A stretch of DNA of 15,233 bases, taken from contig CAZKBT010000070.1 of NCBI GenBank assembly GCA_964551305.1, positions 1 to 15,233 of the forward strand, in the 5' to 3' direction. This DNA comes from JBAZDC01 sp041654595 (GTDB lineage: Bacteria > Pseudomonadota > Gammaproteobacteria > Burkholderiales > Burkholderiaceae_B). Position numbers and translations under genes: made by a program. Positions 6,384 to 12,781 of this stretch are shown here, in pieces (positions within the stretch are counted from its first letter, which is position 1; every line of letters begins with the position of its first letter). The notes under the pieces were generated by a model, which worked only from the letters and a program-made list of their open reading frames with translations, had not been told where the DNA came from and searched no databases.

Positions 6384-9300
6384 TCACCACCTGATCCGCA
6401 TCCCCACGATCCCTTGCCAGCTCGTGTTGCCGCTCATATCGCTCAGGCCCGTTTTGACCAGGCCCTCGCCGTAGATGGAATAGCGATCGCCGCTCCAGTT
6501 GTAGGATCCGCCTATCCCGATTCCGCCCGCCCAACGGTCTTTCTCGTTGGTAAAGGTTGTTCCGGCGATAGCGACCTTGGTGCCGCCCGTCAACTCGTAA
6601 TAGAGGTTGGCGATGCCATAGAGATGCGTTCGGCCCGCGACGTGCTGTCCTTCGTAATGGGCTTTTTCATAGTCGATGCTCACGCCCAGCCGGCTTTGCA
6701 GGCTTTCGGCGGTCTTGGAGTCGACATGGGCGCCGAAGCGGTCGGTGAAGGCGTCGAATCGCGCGTTCGAGTAGGTGAGTTGCGCTTGGGGCGTCAGCGA
6801 CCAGCGATCGTCAAGGCCGATGCGCTTGCCCCCCTCGACCGATAGGGCATAGCCGAAGCCGTCGTTGCCTTTGGCCAGTTCCCTGGCGCCGCCGGCGTAG
6901 CTCAGATCGCTCCGATACCAGGTTGCCTGCGCCTGGCCGTCGACGTAGACGCCGTTCTTCCCATACCAGGTCAGCGAGCCTCCGAGTCCGTAGCCGTCCG
7001 TGCGGATGCGTCCACTGCCTTCCGCCGCATCATAGGGAGATCGGATCGACGTGCGTCCGTGAACATAGCGAAGGTTCAGGCCTCCGATCAGGGTGGCGTC
7101 GTTGCCTTCGCGCAGAGGGCGGTCGATGCCTATTTGCATGCTCACGCTGTCGGTATCGTAGCGTCCGTCGGCCGTGGAATGATGTGGATCGCTGCGGCTT
7201 TGCGTTCCTTGCACCCGCGCCCAGAAACCGCGCTGGTCCGTCGCGGCGTCGATCGGACCGTCCGATCCCGCAGCCGCATTGGTCGAAGCGAAGGAATGAC
7301 CGGACGCATGCCAGTAGCGGTTGCCCACGCGTTGTTGCAGAGTCGACAGGCCGTTCAGCGCCAGCAGATGCTGGGGATAAGCCTCGTAAACGGCAACGCC
7401 CGGCTGATAGCGCGGTGCGGAAGGACCGGGTCGTCGAGGTTCCCTGGGTTCTCCGGGGCCTCCGCGCTCCCCAGGTTCCCCAGGCTCTCCAGGCTCTCCA
7501 GGCTCTCCAGGTTCTCCAGGCTCTCCGGGTTCTCCGAGTTCTCCGGGTTCTCCGGGTTCTCCGGGTTCTCCGGGTTCTCCGGGTTCTCCGGGTTCTCCGG
7601 GNNNNNNNNNNNNNNNNNNNNNNNNNNNNNNNNNNNNNNNNNNNNNNNNNNNNNNNNNNNNNNNNNNNNNNNNNNNNNNNNNNNNNNNNNNNNNNNNNNN
7701 NTTCTCCCGGTCCCCCAGGCTCTCCGGGTCTCTCGGGTTCCACCGGATCGGGATCGTCGTTCATCCCCGAGCGCAAGTACCAATCGCCATCCTCCGGATT
7801 GGCGACACCGTTCTTGTGCAAGGTGTAGGCATAGAGGCCGGCGCCTACGGCGGGATGGCCTTCCGGCGTTTGGAAATCGCCTTGCAAGGCGAAATTCCCG
7901 TCGGACGCGCCCTCGACGTCGATGATCTTGATGCCCTCGGTGGTCGGCGCGCCTTCGCCGCCAAGATTGACGACGCTTACCGTCGTATCGCCGGACGTGC
8001 CGCCCTTGACGACGAGCCTGTCGGCGGGGGAACCGTCGCCGCCCAGATCGGCGTGGATCAGCAGCGCGCCATTCTCGCCTCGATAGTCGCCGTGTATCGT
8101 CAGTGTTTCGAATTGATGCGTCAGTCTGCCCAATCGATCGCCTCCTGGCGCGATCGTGCCTGCATTGACGGTCGGGCCGACCGTGCCCGAGCCATGCAGA
8201 TTCCCGTCGTGCCTCACGTCCATGGCGCCGCCAAGCGTGCCATCGATCCACATCGTGCCGCCACGTAACATCGTCGTTCCGGTGAAGGAGCCGTTATTTT
8301 CGGACGTCACTCGCGTCAACCCCGCATGGTGCTCGATAGTGCCCGCCCCGACGAGATCCTGGGTGAACAGGTAAGGACCTGTTGTGGCGTCCGCGTCGTG
8401 ATTGAACACCAGTCGGCCTTGGCTGCTCCCAAAGCGTATCGCCGCGGCCTCCAGCATGCCGGCGCGCGCGGGGGCTTCGCCGGCGGCCGCACCAAAATTC
8501 AGCGCGCCGCGAGCATGGCTGTCGTCGATGACGTCTCTCACGATATATACGTCGCCTGCGCTGCGCAGCAGGCCGCCTTCGCTGAGCGTCACCGCGCCCA
8601 GTCCATAGCGGTTTCTGTCGCCGCGGCCGGCGCCGATGACGGTGTCGCCGGCGACAAGGACGGCGGAATCCTGGCCTGTGATGGCGAGTGTGGCGGGCGG
8701 CCCGGACAGATCCTGGTAGGCTCCGACAATCAGGTCGTGCCCAACTTCCAGCAAGGCGGCCTTTTCCACTTGGGCGTTGACGATGCCGAACTCGCCGATC
8801 AGGGCGTTGCCCGTCGTGGTGATGCGGGAACCGGCTCCGTCAAGCAGCAGCGTCGTCGTCTGTTCATTGTTTCCAAGCTGCAGCATTCCCCTTGCGCCCG
8901 GGGCGCCTCCGTCGCCTTCGATCGTGATCGCGCCGCCGTCGAGCACCGCGATGTAAACGCCCCCTGTCTGCCCCGCAGCGGAAAGATCCCGGCCGTTGAT
9001 GGCAAGCACGGAGCCCGGGCCGTCGACGATCAATTCTCCCGCGCCGCGTGTATTTCCCACGGAAACGTTCCAGGCATCGACGCGAGCGCCGTCGCGTATT
9101 TCCATCCGGCCATAGCCGCCGGACGAATTGCCGACGTTGAGATGCCGATTGGCGTCGGTGATGGCGAGCCTGGCGCCTTCTCCGGAAATGACAAACTCAC
9201 CGTGTCCGGACGAGCCCACTTGAAAAGAGTTCGTGGCCGTCAATGTCGAGCCATGAATGTGCAGCATTCCTTTGCTGCCGGCGGCGGTGCCGACGGAAAC

Positions 9301-9714
9301 GGTCCCGAGCGTGAACTCCGAGCCCTGAATCAGCGCGAGCGTCGCATTGTTGCCCGACGGCGCGCCTACGTTCAGCGTCGAGCCGGAAAACTCGGCATTG
9401 GCGGCGGTAACGCCGATCGTCTCGGATCCCGGCACGTCGCTATTGATAGTGACGGTTCCGCTTGACGGAACCGACGAGGTGCTCCAGTTTGCAGGCGTAC
9501 TCCAGTCGTCCGACCCGCCGTTCCCCGTCCAGTCCGCCGTTTGCGCACAGGCGATTTTCGGGGCCGATACCAGGATGGGCAGCGTGATTGCACCAGTCCG
9601 TAAGGCCATGCGCACTATCGACATCGTCCTTTTCAGGCGAATGTATCGCTTTTTTTCGCCTCTTCCATGTTCGGCATAGTGCGTCGCATATGTCTCTTCC
9701 CAGCGCTCACTCAT
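6384..9714 (-). CDS. Classical (type Va) autotransporter, pertactin-like, interrupted by assembly gap
   Basis: It starts at ATG 9714, with GAGGAG 7 nt upstream. The long N-terminus has a basic region (KKRYIRLKR) and a hydrophobic core, with cleavage predicted after the ACA at residues 55-57. The passenger (to about residue 650) is beta-helix-like: many VGxxxGxxG turns, an autotransporter-associated repeat around GAGTIEHHAG, and the pertactin-type end GLYAYTLHKNG...GDWYLRS. A collagen-like Pro-Gly-Glu linker follows, holding 100 N. Then comes the 12-strand autotransporter barrel, starting near YQPGVAVYEAYPQHLLALN and GFWARVQG and ending VGMRIRW with a terminal Trp. Visible coding is 671 plus 405 codons. 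The two parts sit in different frames only because of the placeholder: both flanks end on codon boundaries, so any gap length divisible by 3 restores one gene. Barrel inserts in the outer membrane and exposes the passenger; an adhesin role is inferred. Confidence 0.88.
7449..7731 (-). repeat. 9-bp tandem repeat encoding Pro-Gly-Glu (collagen-like Gly-X-Y)
   Basis: On the coding strand the unit CCCGGAGAA encodes P-G-E. On the barrel side of the gap 15 consecutive X-Gly-Glu triplets can be read (14 PGE and one LGE), then degenerate RGG, PGE, PRE, PRR. On the passenger side PGE-PGG-PGE is seen. Copies next to the gap are identical at the DNA level, while outer copies vary by synonymous changes (CCT, GAG, GGG). 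That pattern fits recent expansion from the centre. The unit is a multiple of three, so copy-number change alters linker length, not frame. Confidence 0.93.
7602..7701. other. Assembly gap (100 N)
   Basis: Exactly 100 unknown bases, the usual placeholder for a gap of unknown size, sit inside the 9-bp repeat. Short-read assembly probably broke on the repeat. The true length is unknown; an intact gene requires it to be a multiple of 3, and probably of 9. Confidence 0.95.
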
Positions 9715-9721
9715 GTTGCGT

Positions 9722-9727
9722 CTCCTC
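9722..9727 (-). promoter_or_regulatory. Ribosome site deciding the autotransporter start
   Basis: GAGGAG on the minus strand, 7 nt before ATG 9714. The competing ATG at 9624 (residue 31, closer to the hydrophobic core) has only AAAGGA about 3 nt away, so the longer N-terminus is favoured. Confidence 0.7.
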
Positions 9728-9844
9728 GTGGTCGCCCCTTCGTCGGAACGTCAGGATTCCTTCGTCGTTGAAGCGGGCGAGCCGTTAACGGGCAGGCCGG
9801 CTGACGTCGGCCTCGCGCATCTTTTTTTTAGGATAGGTTTGTAA

Positions 9845-9873
9845 AGTGTAGCGTTTCGTTATACATATGACAA
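9845..9873 (-). promoter_or_regulatory. Sigma70-like promoter of the pertactin-like autotransporter
   Basis: On the minus strand, TTGTCA (9868-9873, five of six to TTGACA), a 17-nt spacer, and TACACT (9845-9850, four of six to TATAAT). Transcription would start near 9838, leaving a leader of about 120 nt before ATG 9714. That leader contains the inverted repeat AGGCCG/CGGCCT at 9794-9813. Confidence 0.5.
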
Positions 9874-9885
9874 ACATATGACAAA
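9864..9885. repeat. Perfect tandem 11-bp repeat overlapping the promoter
   Basis: Two contiguous copies of CATATGACAAA (9864-9874 and 9875-9885), each containing the palindrome CATATG. The 11-bp period is about one helical turn. One copy forms the -35 hexamer and the other lies immediately upstream of it, as expected for paired regulator half-sites. Confidence 0.85.
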
Positions 9886-10089
9886 TATTCTTGATTTTCT
9901 ATCGTTTTATTTTCAAGAAATACCGTGCATAGGCTCGGCTTACTCAGCGTGCGCATCGGAATGAGCGGCTGTGCCGGCCTGCCAGTGCTTGTGATTTTTG
10001 AACGAAAGAGCGCCGCTTTGGATTGCGGATGGAAGCAGGGCCCGCCCCGCGGGGCGAGCCCGTCACGATCATCGGCGTTCAACTAGCGA
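9886..10089. other. Intergenic region upstream of the autotransporter
   Basis: This AT-rich stretch carries the inverted repeat TTCTTGA (9888-9894) and TCAAGAA (9913-9919), and then ordinary GC-rich sequence. A GC-rich imperfect hairpin at 10038-10061 (GGGC-c-CGCCCC / GGGGCG-a-GCCC) lies about 30 nt after the KGG gene stop on the minus strand. It may end that transcript, although no T-run follows. No gene is supported here. Confidence 0.5.
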
Positions 10090-10428
10090 TTACTGCCGAT
10101 TCTGATGGTTCTTGGAGCCGGCCTGCCGCGCCTCTTCGCTGGTGAACTCATGAGCCGCGCCGCGCGCATGGGCCTCTTGTCCGCCTTTGCGGCCGGCCTC
10201 GCGGGCTTGCCGGCTGTCGAACTCATGGGCGGTGCCGCGCGCGTGCGCTTCCTGTCCGCCTTTCTGGCCGGCCTGGCGCGCTTCCTCGCTCGAAAACTCA
10301 TGCGCGTTGCCGGACTGGTGGGCGGCGCGGCCGCCTTGCGCGGCGATGTCCCGTTGCTTGTCCGGGTCCATGCTCGCGAAGCCGCGATGGGATGGTCCTT
10401 GCTGTTGCTGCTGATAGTGGTTGGTCAT
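10090..10428 (-). CDS. KGG-repeat general stress protein (YciG/GsiB-like)
   Basis: The 112-residue hydrophilic product has a Gln-rich start (HYQQQQQGP), then GFASMDPDKQRDIAAQGG, typical of stress-induced KGG-motif proteins. Two full 25-residue repeats follow (units at 42-66 and 67-91, each with KGGQEAHARG and an AHEF start) and a degenerate third ending SKNHQNRQ. The family includes B. subtilis GsiB and E. coli YciG; molecular function is unclear, and desiccation or general-stress protection is usually proposed. Start: ATG 10428 has AGGAG 7 nt upstream (10436-10440), better than the open-frame extension to 10548. It lies downstream of rng on the same strand, with 327 nt between, so it is probably an independent transcript. 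Confidence 0.85.
   Translation of the reverse strand: MTNHYQQQQQGPSHRGFASMDPDKQRDIAAQGGRAAHQSGNAHEFSSEEARQAGQKGGQEAHARGTAHEFDSRQAREAGRKGGQEAHARGAAHEFTSEEARQAGSKNHQNRQ
10111..10305 (-). repeat. 75-bp imperfect tandem repeats in the KGG gene
   Basis: Units at 10231-10305 and 10156-10230, plus a partial unit at 10111-10155, encode the 25-residue AHEF...KGGQEAHARG modules. DNA divergence between units is substantial (mostly silent or conservative), so this is an old duplication rather than an unstable array. Confidence 0.75.
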
Positions 10429-10755
10429 TGCATCTCTCCTAAGTCGGGACGTCGCCAGAAGGGCGGCGCCGGAACTTGCGGCGGGCTTCAGCGGATTGAA
10501 GGCCGCCGCGAAGCACATCCGTGAAACGGCGATGTACTTGGGTTCCATCCTAGTGTCTCGAAGAGACGCGCAATTCTCATAACGTTACCGGCATTGTCAT
10601 CGAACTACGAACGGCCGAGCGGCGCAGGAGAGCGGCCGCGGCGCGGCGGAATCAAATGATTGAGCAAACAAGCCTTTGGTTACCCCACCGTCCAGCCGCG
10701 GGGCCGCGCGATCCTGACGCCTCGACGCAGGGCGGGCGCGAGGCGCCATGGCCCG
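10429..10755. other. Intergenic region between rng and the KGG gene
   Basis: There is no supported gene. It holds a small perfect hairpin GTCTC-gaa-GAGAC at about 10554-10566 and a weak minus-strand promoter candidate around 10573-10601 (TTCGAT, 17 nt, TATGAG). Near the rng stop is a 7-bp inverted repeat CGCCTCG (10718-10724) / CGAGGCG (10739-10745) that might end the rng transcript, without a T-tract. All are low-confidence. Confidence 0.35.
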
Positions 10756-12219
10756 TCAAACCAGCACGATGTCGTATTGTTCCTGCGTATAGTGGCTTTC
10801 CACTTCCAGGGAAATCGGCTTGCCGATGAAATCGCCCAGCATGGCCAGGTGGGCGCTTTCGTCCTCCAGGAACAGATCCACGATGGCCTGCGAGGCCAGG
10901 ATGCGGAATTCCCTGGGATTGAATTGCCGGGATTCGCGCAGGATCTCGCGCAGGATCTCATAGCACAGCGTGCGCGGCGTCTTGACCGTGCCGCGCGACT
11001 GGCAGGTGGGGCAGGGTTCGCACAGCTGGTTCGCCAGCGTATCGCGCGTGCGCTTGCGGGTCATTTCGACCAGGCCCAACTGGCTGAAGCCGCTGACGGT
11101 CACCCGCGTGCGGTCCTTGCTCAGCGCCTTGCGCAGTTCCGCCAGCACGGCCTGCTTGTGGTTCTCGTCATCCATGTCGATGAAATCCAGGATGATGATT
11201 CCGCCCAGATTGCGCAGGCGCAACTGCCGGGCCAGCGCCACCGCCGCCTCCAGGTTCGTCTTGAAGATCGTATCGTCGAAATTCCTGCCGCCCACGAAGC
11301 CGCCCGTATTGACGTCGATGGTCGCCATGGCCTCGGTCTGGTCGATGATCAGATAGCCGCCCGACTTCAGGTCCACCCGGCGCGACATCGCCTTGGCGAT
11401 CTCGTCGTCCACGTTGACCATGTCGAACAGCGGCCGCTCTCCGCTGTAATGATCCACCTTGTCCAGGACGGACGGCGTATACACTTTGGCCCATTCCCGA
11501 ATGCTTTGCGTGGTGGTGCGCGAGTCCACCAGGATCGCGTTGGTGTTGGGCCCCGCCATGTCGCGCAGCACGCGCTGCGCCAGGTTCAGGTCCGTGTGCA
11601 GCAACGACGGCGCCGACCGGCTGCGCATCGTGGCTTGCAGTTGTCCCCACAGCGTTCGCAGATAGCCCAGGTCGGCCAGCAGCTCTTCCTCGCTCGCGCC
11701 CTCGGCCTGCGTGCGGATGATGAAGCCGCCGGTTTCCTCTTGAGGCATCAGGGCCTTGACGCGCGCGAGCAGGGCGCCGCGCTCGTCTTCCTGCTCGATG
11801 CGCTGCGAAATCCCGACGTGCGGGTCGTAAGGCAGATAGACCAGCATGCGTCCGGCGATGCTGATGTGCGTGGACAGCCGCGCGCCTTTCGTGCCCAGCG
11901 GATCCTTGATCACTTGCACCAGCAAGGATTGGCCTTCGAAAATCAGTTTCTCGATCGGCGTGGGCACGCCCCCCGCGCTGCGCTCCATGCGGTTCTGCCG
12001 CAAGTCCGCCACGTGGATGAACGCCGCCCGTTCCAGCCCGATATCGATGAACGCGCTTTGCATGCCGGGCAGCACGCGCGCGACCTTGCCCAGGTACAGA
12101 TTGCCGACGTGGCCGCGCTGGATGCTGCGCTCGATGTGCAATTCCTGCACGGAGCCTTGCTCGACGATGGCGACGCGGGTTTCGAACGGCGTGACGTTGA
12201 TGAGAATGTCTTCGGTCAT
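10756..12219 (-). CDS. rng: Ribonuclease G
   Basis: The 487-residue length matches RNase G. It opens MTEDILINVTPFETRVA, followed by the S1-like domain (IERSIQRGHVGNLYLGKVARVLPGMQSAFIDIG, about 30-125). The catalytic Asp positions are Asp302 in ATIDVNTGGFVGG and Asp345 in ILDFIDMD. The Zn-link cysteines are in C-x2-CPTC (400-406). RNase G is a 5'-end-dependent endoribonuclease that matures the 16S rRNA 5' end and cuts some mRNAs. There is no long C-terminal scaffold, which separates it from RNase E. The frame is open to 12369, but homology and the family start place initiation at ATG 12219; the ribosome site there is weak. Complete. Confidence 0.95.
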   Translation of the reverse strand: MTEDILINVTPFETRVAIVEQGSVQELHIERSIQRGHVGNLYLGKVARVLPGMQSAFIDIGLERAAFIHVADLRQNRMERSAGGVPTPIEKLIFEGQSLLVQVIKDPLGTKGARLSTHISIAGRMLVYLPYDPHVGISQRIEQEDERGALLARVKALMPQEETGGFIIRTQAEGASEEELLADLGYLRTLWGQLQATMRSRSAPSLLHTDLNLAQRVLRDMAGPNTNAILVDSRTTTQSIREWAKVYTPSVLDKVDHYSGERPLFDMVNVDDEIAKAMSRRVDLKSGGYLIIDQTEAMATIDVNTGGFVGGRNFDDTIFKTNLEAAVALARQLRLRNLGGIIILDFIDMDDENHKQAVLAELRKALSKDRTRVTVSGFSQLGLVEMTRKRTRDTLANQLCEPCPTCQSRGTVKTPRTLCYEILREILRESRQFNPREFRILASQAIVDLFLEDESAHLAMLGDFIGKPISLEVESHYTQEQYDIVLV

Positions 12220-12353
12220 GAAATGGCTGTGCGTAAGGTGTATGGGTCGGCATGCCGCCGTAGTCTGCATGATAGTCGGTTTGAGGCGGACGGACATCGA
12301 TATCCCGTCTTGAAACGCGCCGCGGGTGGCGTGATGAAGCCGGCCCATGCTTT

Positions 12354-12382
12354 GGTAAAAAAAGCACATTTCAAATTGTCAA
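12354..12382 (-). promoter_or_regulatory. Probable sigma70 promoter of rng
   Basis: A perfect TTGACA at 12377-12382 on the minus strand, a 17-nt spacer, then TTTACC (12354-12359; only three of six). This implies a leader of roughly 128 nt before ATG 12219. The spacer contains a T-run. Confidence 0.42.
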
Positions 12383-12781
12383 TGAATGCCGGTTTTCTCT
12401 CTGTTTTCTTGGCGATTTGGGCTGCGAAACATGCCGAAAAGCAGGAAAAAAGAACATATGCGCGAGCGGGCGGTGCCGATCCGGATTATCCGCGGATCTG
12501 GTCAGTCGCGGTTTTTTCCTAGGAAAAACGGGCCTCTCCGTGAAAGGCGATGCGGATCGGACGATGGGATTCGATGAAGGAAAGCGTTGTCAAGCTGGGG
12601 TTTTCTCTTGAGCGCTCCCGATGGCTCGTGGACGCGAAATGACGAAATCAATTTGCGTTTCTCGTGAGTTAGGCTTCGTAAGCATTCATTTATTTTTTGT
12701 CTCTGATTGTTTTTATTCATGCAAGGAAAAGCGCCGGTATCGGCGCCCGCATACCTCTCTTATTGTTGGGTTGATAGAACT
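12383..12781. other. Intergenic and regulatory region between rng and the second autotransporter
   Basis: No gene is supported. It contains the palindrome at 12513-12528, an AT-rich block at about 12685-12720 (likely promoter core, no clear -35/-10 pair), and a perfect hairpin GCGCCG-gtat-CGGCGC at 12731-12746 within the expected leader of the autotransporter. No strong ribosome site precedes ATG 12782. Confidence 0.5.
12513..12528. promoter_or_regulatory. 16-bp perfect palindrome, BvgA-like inverted heptads
   Basis: TTTTTCCTAGGAAAAA reads the same on both strands. Each half contains TTTCCTA, which is the published BvgA heptad ((T/A)TTC(C/T)TA), here in inverted and overlapping orientation. 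It lies about 254 nt upstream of the autotransporter start and on the far side of the rng promoter. Confidence 0.5.

Noticed and set aside
7030..7601. Arg-Arg-Thr or Val-Leu-Arg repeats read through the gap in other frames
   Set aside because: The 9-bp unit has no stop in any frame, so all six frames stay open. Only the Pro-Gly-Glu frame joins the passenger and barrel.
7449..7731. CRISPR-like array
   Set aside because: The 9-bp units are contiguous and coding, with no spacers.
9828..10082. 84-codon minus-strand frame upstream of the autotransporter
   Set aside because: No ribosome site, spans the promoter and repeats, and the translation resembles nothing.
10660..12522. Long 620-codon plus-strand frame opposite rng
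   Set aside because: Antisense shadow in high-GC DNA; composition rich in Arg/Gln/His/Ala with no domain, while the minus strand encodes a complete RNase G.
12386..12720. Short frames on both strands (63-72 codons) between rng and the second autotransporter
   Set aside because: No ribosome sites, no homology, and they run across the palindrome and AT-rich control region.
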